In this document: positions 54,448 to 62,790 of the stretch, in pieces
Layout of the letters: the number at the start of each line of letters is the position of its first letter
Position numbering within the stretch: the stretch's first letter is position 1
Notes under the pieces: model-generated
Told to the model about the DNA's origin: nothing
The model's database searches: none
The model's input: only the letters and a program-made list of their open reading frames with translations
Assembly (NCBI GenBank): GCA_937925095.1
Contig: CALEXX010000005.1
Span: forward strand, 1 to 64,000
DNA from: an uncultured Leptotrichia sp.
Lineage (GTDB): Bacteria; Fusobacteriota; Fusobacteriia; Fusobacteriales; Leptotrichiaceae
Direction of reading: 5' to 3'
DNA length: 64,000 nucleotides
Translations under genes and position numbers: made by a program

Positions 54448-55518
54448 TTATGTCATTATTTTAGTTTGGTCTTTTCCATCATCCTCAAACACAAAATATT
54501 CAAGAACTTTCAGTCTTACTTCTTCCCCTACCTTCAGAGTATCGTAAGTGGAAGCTCTTGCAGTAACTCTTAAAATATTTCCGTTTCCAACTTCAACCCT
54601 TAAGTCATTGCAGTCTCCAAGGTAAAATTTTGAAAATACTTTTCCTGTCAGTTCTCCGTCTTCAGCAAGCATCACATTTTCAGGTCTGATTGCCACTATG
54701 ACATCCTTCGTGAAAGGACTTGTATTAGGAAGAGTCTGACCGTTACTGTTGTTTAAGAGAATATTTCCATTTTCAACTTTTCCCTTTATGAAATCCACTT
54801 TTCCTACAAAGTTTGCAACAAACACATTTTTAGGACGTGAATAGATTTCCTGAGGAGTTCCCACCTGCTGAACTTCCCCTTTGTTAATAAGCACTATTCT
54901 GTCACTCATTGTCATTGCTTCTATCTGGTCGTGGGTTACATAAATAACGGTAATTTTAAGTTTTTTAGTTATTTCCTTGATTTCATATCTCATTTCTTCC
55001 CTAAGTTTCGCATCAAGGTTTGATAAAGGTTCATCTAGAAGAAGTATTTCAGGATGTGCTACAAGAGCTCTTCCTAAAGCAACCCTTTGCTGCTGTCCTC
55101 CTGACAGTTCTGAAGGGAATCTGTCCTTATACTGTTCCAGATGGACAGTTTTAAGAGCCTGAGTGACTCTTTCATCTATTTCTTTTTTGCTAGTTTTCTT
55201 AATTTTTAAAGGGTATGCAATATTATCGTACACATTCATGTGAGGCCATACAGCATATGACTGGAATACCATTCCTATTTCCCTTTTTTCAGGAGATACA
55301 AAATTATCTTTTCCTGATACAGGTCTGTCGCCTATATAGATTTCTCCGCTTGTGGGCTTTTCAAAACCTGCTATCAGTCTTAGCATAGTAGTTTTTCCAC
55401 AACCTGAAGGACCTAGCAGTGTTATGAATTCCCCATCTTCAAATTTCTGGCTGAATTCCTGTAAGACCTGAACGTCTCCAAATGATTTTGTTACCCCTGT
55501 TATTGTTACCGAAGCCAT
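54448..55518 (-). CDS. Ferric-type ABC importer, ATPase
   Basis: A 356-residue ATPase: Walker A LLGPSGCGKTTMLRLIAGF (about 35-50), Q-loop MVFQSYAVWPHMNVYDNIAYPL, signature LSGGQQQRVALGRAL (about 137), Walker B ILLLDEPLSNLDAKLR, and switch VTHDQIEAMTMSDRI. A C-terminal TOBE domain runs from about 240-345 (FVGKVDFIKGKV, DVIVAIRPENVML). It powers the permease encoded just upstream. Similar ATPases serve iron, sugar-phosphate and phosphonate importers. GGAGG supports the ATG. Confidence 0.9.
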   Translation of the reverse strand: MASVTITGVTKSFGDVQVLQEFSQKFEDGEFITLLGPSGCGKTTMLRLIAGFEKPTSGEIYIGDRPVSGKDNFVSPEKREIGMVFQSYAVWPHMNVYDNIAYPLKIKKTSKKEIDERVTQALKTVHLEQYKDRFPSELSGGQQQRVALGRALVAHPEILLLDEPLSNLDAKLREEMRYEIKEITKKLKITVIYVTHDQIEAMTMSDRIVLINKGEVQQVGTPQEIYSRPKNVFVANFVGKVDFIKGKVENGNILLNNSNGQTLPNTSPFTKDVIVAIRPENVMLAEDGELTGKVFSKFYLGDCNDLRVEVGNGNILRVTARASTYDTLKVGEEVRLKVLEYFVFEDDGKDQTKIMT

Positions 55519-55533
55519 ATTTTTCCTCCTGCT

Positions 55534-57210
55534 CTATATTGAAAATTGTCCTTTTGTCAATTTATTTAAAAGATAGTTTACTATAATTACAAATAATAAG
55601 ATAGCCGTTGCAAGGGCACTTGCCACCTGCTGACTGTGGTAAGTCTGGTAAATGTACAGCTCATATCCTATTGTTTTTGTATTGGATGAATAAAGTAGCG
55701 TTGACATTGTCAGTTCATAGAATGACGGCATGAATATCAGGAAGAATCCTGCAACGATACTTGCCCCAATTAACGGAAGAGTTACATCTTTAAGCATACG
55801 CAGCCAGTTGGCACCTGAAATCTGTGCCGCTTCCTCCAGTGAAGGGTGAACCTGGCTCATTGCAGAAACGACTGTTCTCATTCCCATAAGCATGTATTTT
55901 ATCATATAGGCTATAATCATTATTGTCAAAGTATTGTAGATGTTAATTTTAAATTTTCCGCTCATGGATATTATTAATGCCAGGGCGATTGTAACACTTG
56001 GAGTTCCTGAACCTAAAGTTATAAGGAAGTCAGGAATTCTTTTTCCTTTTACGTTAGTTCTCTGCAGCAGGTATGCCATTATGCATGAAATCATAATTCC
56101 GAAGAATGCCGCCGCAAGTCCTGCAATTATACTGTTTTTAGTTGAACTTAATATGGAAGCCCTTGAGAATACCTTATTCCATGCACTCATGGACATGTTT
56201 GAAAGGCTTATAGGTTTTCCCATATTTACAGTAAAGGAAGTAAGTGCCACAGTAACAAAAGGCAAAATTACTACAAAGAATGAGAAAATTGAAATAATAA
56301 CTGTTATTGGCATTCTCCATTTTCCCAATTCCACTATGTTCGGTCTTGTAGATTTTCCACTCATTGTTATGTACTGTCTTTTTCCAATTACGAAAGTTGT
56401 AATGTATAAAACGATGTTTGCTATTACCATAAGGAATACTGCCAGTACCATTGCGTCATTAAGCCCTTCATCAGAACCTATGTGAACAAAGTCAATGATA
56501 CGTGTAGTTACAGTATATATCTGTCCTGGTGCTCCGATAATTGAAGGTATACCGAATGCCGATGCAGAAGCAACGAATACGAGAAGTCCTGCAGCTATTA
56601 TGCTCGGAGTCATCATTGGAATAGTAATAGTCATCAGAGTCTTAAGAGGCGAAGCCCCTGATATTTTTGAAGCTTCTTCCAATGACGGATCCATTTTTTC
56701 CATCGCTCTTGATATTGTTATAAAAGCATAAGGATAGTAGAAGCACGTAAGTACCCATACTATTCCCCCCACTGTATATATATTGAAGGGAGCCTTTGGC
56801 AGATTAAAAATCTGCATAAGAAATTTATTTAAAACTCCTGCATTTGGGTTCAGAAGTCTCAGCCATGCCATCGCACCCACATATGGAGGTACCATATATG
56901 TTGTGACAAACAGGGTTCTGAAGAACTTTTTACCGTACATGTCTGTTCTTCCTACAAGAAATGCCAGCGGGAAAGCAAGTATAACTCCAAATAATGTAGT
57001 TAATCCTGAAATCACTAATGTATTTATTAACGCTGTCCAGTTCAGATCATAAGTATATACCCTCTTAAAGGATTCCAGAGAAAAACTTCCCTTTGGAAAC
57101 AGTGAACGGATTAATAAATAAGATAAAGGGATAACTTCAAATATTACAAGGAAAGCTACAACAATAAGTATGACTATCCACTTTATATCTATGTTATATT
57201 TTTTTGCCAT
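55534..57210 (-). CDS. Ferric-type ABC importer, double permease
   Basis: A 558-residue permease with about twelve helices, made of two fused halves. Each half has an EAA loop for the ATPase: EEASKISGASPLKTLMTITIPMM (about 177) and EEAAQISGANWLRMLKDVTLPLI (about 465). This fused layout is typical of FbpB/SfuB-type iron importers and of some 2-aminoethylphosphonate importers. It lies 15 bases before the ATPase gene and 32 after the binding protein, so all three form one operon. Confidence 0.9.
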   Translation of the reverse strand: MAKKYNIDIKWIVILIVVAFLVIFEVIPLSYLLIRSLFPKGSFSLESFKRVYTYDLNWTALINTLVISGLTTLFGVILAFPLAFLVGRTDMYGKKFFRTLFVTTYMVPPYVGAMAWLRLLNPNAGVLNKFLMQIFNLPKAPFNIYTVGGIVWVLTCFYYPYAFITISRAMEKMDPSLEEASKISGASPLKTLMTITIPMMTPSIIAAGLLVFVASASAFGIPSIIGAPGQIYTVTTRIIDFVHIGSDEGLNDAMVLAVFLMVIANIVLYITTFVIGKRQYITMSGKSTRPNIVELGKWRMPITVIISIFSFFVVILPFVTVALTSFTVNMGKPISLSNMSMSAWNKVFSRASILSSTKNSIIAGLAAAFFGIMISCIMAYLLQRTNVKGKRIPDFLITLGSGTPSVTIALALIISMSGKFKINIYNTLTIMIIAYMIKYMLMGMRTVVSAMSQVHPSLEEAAQISGANWLRMLKDVTLPLIGASIVAGFFLIFMPSFYELTMSTLLYSSNTKTIGYELYIYQTYHSQQVASALATAILLFVIIVNYLLNKLTKGQFSI

Positions 57211-57242
57211 TTTTTCCTCTTTTCAAAATTAAAATTTACAAA

Positions 57243-58295
57243 CTATTTTGCAGCTTTTGTTATATATTTTTCAAAAATTTCACGTAATTTATCTCTGTCG
57301 TGGTAAGTTTTATCCCAGTTAATAGGCATTGCAGCTGCAAGTATTTCTGCAGTAGCTTTTGCATCGAAAGGTGCTTTTGCAGGATTTTTAAGTACTGAGT
57401 GCATCCATCCGTCAACGATAGCTTCCTGTCCTGCAGGAGATAGGAACCAGTCAGTTAAAGCTTCTGCCGCTTTTATATTTTTGTTAGGTGACATTTCTTC
57501 TTTTACAGTCATGATTGTACTAGGAATTGCGATAATTCCGTCAGTAGGATAGATAACTTCAAGTTTTGAATTTTCTTCCTGTCTTTTCTTAAGGATTGAT
57601 TCTTCAAGTATCATAATTTGTGCAGCTTCACCTGTTTCAAGTTTTGTAACTGCAACTGATCCTGATTCTACAACTGCTTTCTGTTTTGCAAGGCTTTCAA
57701 AGTATCCTTCACCGTATTTATCAGTTAATGCAGATACTGCCGCTAAAGCTGTTCCTGATTTTAATGGATCGGGAATAGAAATTTTTCCTGCTAAGTTTGG
57801 TTTTTTTGCAAATTCATCAAAAGATTGTGCAAGGTCTTCTTTCTTAAATTTGTCAGGATTATACGCTAAAACCATATTTAAAATACGTACAGGATACCAG
57901 TATCCTTCCTTGTCATAGTCTAATGCAAGATTTTCAGCATTTTTTGAAACATAAGCGTGTAATACACCTTTTTCTTTTAATTCCAGTGAATAAGAAGGTT
58001 CAGCAACCATAAGCATGTCTGCCCCTAATTTATTTGCCTGCATTTCTGCAACGATTTTTGATTGAAGTGTTCCTGTTCCACCTTGGAAGAATTCAACTTC
58101 CAGATTAGGAAATTCCTGTTTAAGTTTTTCCTTTACATTGTCAATAATATCTTCATACATTGAAGTGTAAATAACAATCTTTCCTTTTATTTCAGCATTT
58201 TTTCCATCAGAAGAACCTGATTCCCCTTTGCTTCCGCAAGCTGTTAAAGTTAAAAGTACTAAAGTCAGTAATAGTAACAGAATTCTCTTTTTCAT
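57243..58295 (-). CDS. Ferric-type ABC importer, substrate-binding lipoprotein
   Basis: A 350-residue lipoprotein with signal peptide and lipobox LTLTAC (Cys20), a serine/glycine linker, then an Fbp-like periplasmic binding fold (KIVIYTSMYEDIIDNVKEKL, FFQGGTGTLQSKIVAEMQAN, ADMLMVAEPSYSLELKEKG, LAYNPDKFK, IPDPLKSGTALAAVSAL, YPTDGIIAIPSTIM). The usual Tyr-Tyr iron ligands of FbpA are not evident at the expected place (DKYGEGYFES). The ligand may be iron carried differently, or another anion. AAGGAG precedes the ATG. It is first in the operon, behind a palindromic operator. Confidence 0.85.
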   Translation of the reverse strand: MKKRILLLLLTLVLLTLTACGSKGESGSSDGKNAEIKGKIVIYTSMYEDIIDNVKEKLKQEFPNLEVEFFQGGTGTLQSKIVAEMQANKLGADMLMVAEPSYSLELKEKGVLHAYVSKNAENLALDYDKEGYWYPVRILNMVLAYNPDKFKKEDLAQSFDEFAKKPNLAGKISIPDPLKSGTALAAVSALTDKYGEGYFESLAKQKAVVESGSVAVTKLETGEAAQIMILEESILKKRQEENSKLEVIYPTDGIIAIPSTIMTVKEEMSPNKNIKAAEALTDWFLSPAGQEAIVDGWMHSVLKNPAKAPFDAKATAEILAAAMPINWDKTYHDRDKLREIFEKYITKAAK

Positions 58296-58330
58296 ATTCT
58301 CTCCTTCTCTCTAAAAAATTTGTCGATATT

Positions 58331-58358
58331 ATTTTACCTTGATAATTTTAAAAGTCAA
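58331..58358 (-). promoter_or_regulatory. Promoter of the ABC importer operon
   Basis: On the minus strand TTGACT (58358-58353), 16-base spacer and TAAAAT (58336-58331) lie 36 bases before the binding-protein start. The -35 is inside the palindrome 58339-58367. Confidence 0.7.
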
Positions 58359-58367
58359 GATTATCAA
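58339..58367. promoter_or_regulatory. Palindromic operator candidate (Fur-like half sites)
   Basis: TTGATAAT (58339-58346) and ATTATCAA (58360-58367) form a perfect 8-bp inverted repeat with a 13-base centre. It covers the -35 and most of the spacer of the importer promoter. GATAAT/ATTATC are the half sites of Fur-type boxes, though the spacing is wider than a standard 19-bp Fur box. Confidence 0.55.
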
Positions 58368-58423
58368 ATGAAAACAATGTTATAATTAGAAGGAAGTGTC
58401 TAAAAATAGTAAAAATATACATA

Positions 58424-58548
58424 GGGGCTGCCTCAAAAATAAAAAAATACTGTAAAAACTATATTTATGAATGACTGTTTTGTATAAGTGAAATTTTAGT
58501 AAATGAATAAATATGTTTTTTGTATTTTTTTTATTTTGAGACAGCCCC
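58424..58548. mobile_element. MITE-like element with 27-bp terminal inverted repeats (R3)
   Basis: A 125-base element whose ends GGGGCTGCCTCAAAAAT... (58424-58450) and ...ATTTTGAGACAGCCCC (58522-58548) are inverted repeats with three mismatches in 27. It has no coding capacity. The ends look like those of DDE-transposase insertion sequences, so it is probably moved in trans. Its middle (58469-58514) is about 87% identical to the tail of repeat R2. No clear target duplication longer than two or three bases is visible. Confidence 0.72.
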
Positions 58549-58728
58549 ATTGTTAAGTTTTCTTTTTTAGATAGTTACATTAAAAATTTAATTTATAAAT
58601 TAGATATATAATTTAATCTTTATTAAAACAAAAAAAAGATAATGATTTCAGTGTTTTATTGTTTCAGATTTTTGGTTTTTTCAGTTATGAATGATACGGA
58701 GGTAATTATATAAAAAATATATACCCTA

Positions 58729-58757
58729 TTGAAAGTTACTAAATATTGTGGTAATAT
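58729..58757 (+). promoter_or_regulatory. nrdD promoter
   Basis: TTGAAA (58729-58734), 17-base spacer and TAATAT (58752-58757). NrdR box 1 fills the spacer exactly, and box 2 lies just after the -10. Confidence 0.7.
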
Positions 58758-58782
58758 AAAAAAAATAAACAATATATAGAAG
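58736..58782 (+). promoter_or_regulatory. Pair of NrdR boxes
   Basis: Box 1 TTACTAAATATTGTGG (58736-58751) and box 2 AAACAATATATAGAAG (58767-58782) each match about 12 of 16 positions of the consensus acaCwATATwTwGTGt. Their starts are 31 bases apart, three DNA turns, which is the hallmark of NrdR sites before ribonucleotide reductase operons. NrdR represses when dATP is high. Confidence 0.75.
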
Positions 58783-58901
58783 AAAAAAGGGCGGTTTTAG
58801 ATTGTTGTTTGAAATTGAAATATAACGGGGGAAAACGGAAAAAATTCACAGGGGAATTCAGGTCTAGTTAAACGAAAGTAAATAATTTTGAAAGGCGGGT
58901 A

Positions 58902-61097
58902 ATGAAAATGCACAATCAACTGGGAGAAGACTTGGAAAAAATCATTTCAGGAATTGTAGACGTTGAAAAAAACGATATAAATAATGAAAATGCAAATATG
59001 TCTTCGATGACACCGGCGGGTCAGATGATGAGGTTTGCAAGCGAAGTATCAAAAATGTATACTTTGGAGAACCTGGTTTCCCCTGAATTTAAGGAAGCAC
59101 ACAACAACGGAGAAATTCATATTCATGATCTGGACTATTACCCAAGCAAGACAACAACATGCCTTCAGTATGACCTGGCAGATATGTTTGAGCATGGATT
59201 TCAGACGAAACATGGATTTATAAGGGAAGCAAAAAGTATAACAACTTATGCCACACTGGCTACAATTATTTTTCAGACAAACCAGAATGAACAGCATGGT
59301 GGACAGTCAATTCCGGCATTTGATTTTTATATGGCAAAAGGAGTGCTGAAATCATTCCGTAGACATTTCAGATACAGAATATTGAGTTTCCTGTCATTAG
59401 ACTATGTTGATGAAACAAATAAAGAAGTAAAATCCTTCATAAACGAAAATATACATACAATATTACCTGATGACACAACGATTACAAAGACAGCTGAACA
59501 TTTTAAAATACCTAGGGATCAGATAAAAAGACTTATGGAAATTGCCTATGATGATACAAGGCTTGAAACATATCAGGCAATGGAAGGGTTCCTGCACAAT
59601 CTTAATACGATGCATTCACGTGGAGGAAACCAGGTTGTATTTTCTTCAATAAATTATGGGACAGACACTTCCGAAGAAGGAAGAATGGTAATAAGGGAAC
59701 TTCTGAAGGCTACCGAAGATGGTCTTGGAAAGAGGGAAACACCGATATTTCCTATTCAGATTTTTAAAGTTAAGGAAGGGCTCAACTATACTGAAGAAGA
59801 TTACGGATATGCAATGGAAAACTTTGAGGAAGTGATGAACCAGGCGGCGGAAGAACTGAATGGGGATATTGAAAATACAGCTTCCCACATGGAAAACAGG
59901 AAAAAATTTAAAGCACCTAATTTTGATTTGCTTCTACTTGCATGCCATACAACAAGCAGACGTCTTTTTCCAAACTTTGTATTCCTGGATACTGAATTTA
60001 ACAGACACGAAAAATGGGATATAAACGATCCTTTAAAATATAGATATGAAGTGGCGACAATGGGTTGCAGAACAAGGGTTTTTGAAAATCTGCACGGGGA
60101 AAAGACGAGCCTTGGAAGAGGAAATCTTTCTTTTACAAGTATTAATTTCCCAAGAATTGCCATTGAAGTGAGAAAAAAGGTTGAAAAAGAAATAGAAGAA
60201 ATGAAACAGGCAGGAAAATTTTCAGATGAACAGGAAGAAATAAATAAAAAATGTGAACTTCTCGTAAAGGGATTTCAGGAAAAAGTTAAGGAAATGACAT
60301 ATTTTACTGCGGAACAGCTGCATGAGAGATACAGTTTTCAGAGAACGGCACTGGCAAAGCAGTTTCCTTTCATGAGGGCAAACAATTTATGGAAGGGAAT
60401 GATTAATGCAAGTCCTAACAGTGAGCTTGGGGATGTACTTCTGTCAGGTACACTGGGAATAGGATTTGTAGGAGGTTCAAATGCCATGTATGCCCTATTT
60501 GATGCGGATCATGGAAGCAGTGAACTGGCATATAATACTCTTTATGACACTGTAAAAATGATGGATGACATTGCAGCTGAACTGAAAGAGAAGTGTGGAT
60601 TGAATTATTCCATACTGGCAACACCTGCAGAAAGTCTGGCGGGAAGATTTTTAAGAATTGACAGGGAAAAATTTGGAGAAATAACTAACGTTACAGACAG
60701 GGATTATTATGTAAATTCCTTCCACATTGATGTGAAGGAGAATATAGGAATATTTGACAAGATAAGAAAAGAAGCACCTTTTCATAAGCTGACTACAGGA
60801 GGACACATTACATATGTGGAACTTGACGGGGAAGCAAGAAAGAATGTAAGGGTAATACTGAAAATCGTGAAGGCGATGAAAGATACAGGTATCGGATACG
60901 GTTCAATAAATCATCCGATTGACAAATGCAGGGACTGCGGTACAGAAACAATAATCGGAGATGAATGTCCTATATGCGGAAGTCATAATATATCCAAAAT
61001 AAGAAGAATAACCGGATATCTGACAGGAGATCTGGACAGCTGGAACAGTGCAAAGAAAGCTGAAGAAAAAGACAGAGTGAAACACGGGATGAAGTGA
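58902..61097 (+). CDS. nrdD: Anaerobic ribonucleoside-triphosphate reductase
   Basis: A 731-residue class III reductase that makes dNTPs without oxygen by a glycyl radical. Visible are MTPAGQMMRFASEVSK, IHIHDLDYYPSKTTTCLQYD, NQNEQHGGQSIPAFD and the catalytic cysteine in MGCRTRV (about 390). The late zinc site is CRDCG ... CPICG (about 676-693), and the radical glycine region is ITGYLTGD (about 704-711). No N-terminal ATP-cone is present: the core begins almost at once, so dATP feedback may act only through NrdR or not at all. GAAAGGCGGG precedes the ATG. Confidence 0.95.
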   Translation: MKMHNQLGEDLEKIISGIVDVEKNDINNENANMSSMTPAGQMMRFASEVSKMYTLENLVSPEFKEAHNNGEIHIHDLDYYPSKTTTCLQYDLADMFEHGFQTKHGFIREAKSITTYATLATIIFQTNQNEQHGGQSIPAFDFYMAKGVLKSFRRHFRYRILSFLSLDYVDETNKEVKSFINENIHTILPDDTTITKTAEHFKIPRDQIKRLMEIAYDDTRLETYQAMEGFLHNLNTMHSRGGNQVVFSSINYGTDTSEEGRMVIRELLKATEDGLGKRETPIFPIQIFKVKEGLNYTEEDYGYAMENFEEVMNQAAEELNGDIENTASHMENRKKFKAPNFDLLLLACHTTSRRLFPNFVFLDTEFNRHEKWDINDPLKYRYEVATMGCRTRVFENLHGEKTSLGRGNLSFTSINFPRIAIEVRKKVEKEIEEMKQAGKFSDEQEEINKKCELLVKGFQEKVKEMTYFTAEQLHERYSFQRTALAKQFPFMRANNLWKGMINASPNSELGDVLLSGTLGIGFVGGSNAMYALFDADHGSSELAYNTLYDTVKMMDDIAAELKEKCGLNYSILATPAESLAGRFLRIDREKFGEITNVTDRDYYVNSFHIDVKENIGIFDKIRKEAPFHKLTTGGHITYVELDGEARKNVRVILKIVKAMKDTGIGYGSINHPIDKCRDCGTETIIGDECPICGSHNISKIRRITGYLTGDLDSWNSAKKAEEKDRVKHGMK

Positions 61098-61101
61098 TGC
61101 C

Positions 61102-61632
61102 ATGGAAATCGAAAAAAGACAGGAAGAATTTACGTTAAGGATTCTTGGAATATATAGGGAAACGATAGTAGACGGGGAAGGGCTGAGGTATTCAATCTAT
61201 TTTTCAGGGTGTTCCCACGCCTGTCCCGGATGTCATAACCAGGAATCATGGAATCCGTGCAACGGAGAAATTCTTACATATGAAAGGCTTGAAAAAATAG
61301 CGGAAGAAATAAATAGTAACGAACTGCTCGACGGAATTACAGTAAGTGGAGGCGATCCCTTATTTAATCCCGTCGAAATGTTTAAAGTATTAAAATTTTT
61401 AAAGAAAAAAACCGGAAAAAACATATGGCTCTATACAGGATATACAATAGAAGCTATATTGGAAAATAAGGAAAGAAAAGCCTGTCTTAAGTATATAGAT
61501 GTACTGGTAGACGGACTTTTTGTTAAGGAGCTTTATTCTCCTCGGCTTAAATTCAGGGGAAGCAGTAATCAGAGAATTATAAAAATGAAAACAGTAAGGG
61601 AAAAAATAAATGAAAAAACAGAAGAAAGATAA
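61102..61632 (+). CDS. nrdG: Anaerobic ribonucleotide reductase activating enzyme (radical SAM)
   Basis: A 176-residue radical SAM protein: RILGIYRETIVDGEGLRYSIYFSGC, the cluster motif C37-x3-C41-x2-C44 (CSHACPGCHN), ISVSGGDPLF-type sequence (TVSGGDPLFNP) and WLYTGYT. It generates the glycyl radical on NrdD with a [4Fe-4S] cluster and S-adenosylmethionine. It starts four bases after nrdD and overlaps sfsA by 23 bases. Confidence 0.95.
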   Translation: MEIEKRQEEFTLRILGIYRETIVDGEGLRYSIYFSGCSHACPGCHNQESWNPCNGEILTYERLEKIAEEINSNELLDGITVSGGDPLFNPVEMFKVLKFLKKKTGKNIWLYTGYTIEAILENKERKACLKYIDVLVDGLFVKELYSPRLKFRGSSNQRIIKMKTVREKINEKTEER

Positions 61633-62377
61633 TAAAGAAAGCATTTACAGAATAGATTATGACAAAACTGTAATTTTTAAGGAAAGAGTTACAAGATTTA
61701 CAGTAAGATTTGAATTTAAAGGGAAAGAAAAAGAAAAAGGAAAAGGTGAAGATTTTGCCCATCTTCATGATACAGGAAGGCTGAAGGAACTCCTTGTTGA
61801 CGGAGCAGAATTGCTTATAAAAAAGGTTGATAAGGAGGAAAGAAAGACAAAATGGGATGTTATCGCTGTAAAAATTAACAATGAAACAGTCCTTATAAAT
61901 ACAGCATTTCATAGATATATTGCAGAATCAATATTTAATAATGAAAAAGTTTCGCCATTTGGAAAACCTTCATATATAAAGCCTGAGATGAAGTATAATA
62001 ACAGCAAGATGGATTTTTACATGGAAACGGAAAAAGATAAGATATATATTGAGACAAAGGGATGTACACTTGTGGAGGATAATATTGCAAAATTTCCCGG
62101 AGCCCCTTCAGTAAGGGCTGTAAAGCATCTACGTGAACTTATGGAACTTAAGAAGGAAGGATTCAGGGCTGCAGTAATAATCCTTATATTCAGAAGGTCG
62201 GAAATATTTGCTCCTGAACATAACATAGACAGGGAGTTTTCTGAAACTTTTTACGAAGCAATGGAAAAAGGGGTGGAAATATATCCAATACTTTTAAAAT
62301 ATGAAGACAGAAAAATATACTTTGAAAAAAATGTAGGAATTGTGGAAAAGTCTGTTCTTTTTCAGGAAAAGAAATAA
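61610..62377 (+). CDS. sfsA: SfsA family nuclease/sugar fermentation stimulation protein
   Basis: A 255-residue SfsA: VIFKERVTRFTVRFEF, HLHDTGRLKELLVDGAELLIKKV (the L-x-N/D-x-G-R-x-x-E/D-L-L motif, here with HDTGRLKELL), FIETKGCTLVEDNIAKFPGAPSVRAVKHLREL and VIILIFRRSEIFAPEHNID. Once seen as a regulator of maltose use, the family is now annotated as DNA/RNA nuclease (the E-x-K within IETKG is the PD-(D/E)XK core). It starts inside nrdG, likely by translational coupling. Confidence 0.92.
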   Translation: MKKQKKDNKESIYRIDYDKTVIFKERVTRFTVRFEFKGKEKEKGKGEDFAHLHDTGRLKELLVDGAELLIKKVDKEERKTKWDVIAVKINNETVLINTAFHRYIAESIFNNEKVSPFGKPSYIKPEMKYNNSKMDFYMETEKDKIYIETKGCTLVEDNIAKFPGAPSVRAVKHLRELMELKKEGFRAAVIILIFRRSEIFAPEHNIDREFSETFYEAMEKGVEIYPILLKYEDRKIYFEKNVGIVEKSVLFQEKK

Positions 62378-62381
62378 AAAA

Positions 62382-62410
62382 TTGAAAAAGAGCCATGATT
62401 ATGGTATAAT
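62382..62410 (+). promoter_or_regulatory. yajC promoter
   Basis: TTGAAA (62382-62387), 17-base spacer and TATAAT (62405-62410) lie 42 bases before the yajC start, right after the sfsA stop. Confidence 0.78.
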
Positions 62411-62451
62411 TTTATAGAAAAATAATAAATTACAGATTAAGGAGCGGAACA

Positions 62452-62709
62452 ATGGGAACAGGTCAATGGATACTGATATATGTAGTGTTTATGGTAGTTT
62501 TATTTTTACCACAGATACTTGCAGGAAGAAAAAGAAAAAAAGCACAGGAAACAATGCTGGATAGCTTAAAAATAGGAGATGAAATAGTTACAATTGGTGG
62601 AATACATGGAAAAATTGCGGCTGTTTCTGAAACAACTGTAGAAATTACAATTGATAAGAATGTAAAAATGACTATTTCAAAAAGTGCAGTTTCAAGAGTT
62701 GTGAAATAA
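62452..62709 (+). CDS. yajC: Preprotein translocase accessory subunit YajC
   Basis: An 85-residue protein with one N-terminal helix (about 5-22), the RKRKKAQETMLDSLKIGDEIVTIGGIHGKIA motif and the closing EITIDKNVKMTISKSAVSRV. It joins SecD/SecF in the inner membrane. Neither secD nor secF is adjacent in the visible part. AAGGAG precedes the ATG. Confidence 0.93.
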   Translation: MGTGQWILIYVVFMVVLFLPQILAGRKRKKAQETMLDSLKIGDEIVTIGGIHGKIAAVSETTVEITIDKNVKMTISKSAVSRVVK

Positions 62710-62790
62710 TCAGGTTTTATTATTTTGAATATTCATTAATCGTGTATTTTCAGATAATTTTAAAACCATAATGGAAATCAGGAGGAAAAA

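Larger units (their letters stand above)
58549..58901. other. Regulatory region and long leader upstream of nrdD
   Basis: Between the MITE-like element and nrdD lie about 150 bases of AT-rich sequence, then the nrdD promoter with two NrdR boxes. A leader of about 135 bases follows, with G-rich blocks (gggcgg, acgggggaaaacgg, caggggaattc) that stand out in this AT-rich genome. A short stem (ATTC ... GAAT) near 58845 is visible; I recognise no known riboswitch. Confidence 0.45.

Noticed and set aside
55940..56485. A 181-codon open frame on the plus strand
   Set aside because: It is antisense to the double permease gene, which has two clear EAA loops and fits its operon; the plus frame mirrors hydrophobic codons.
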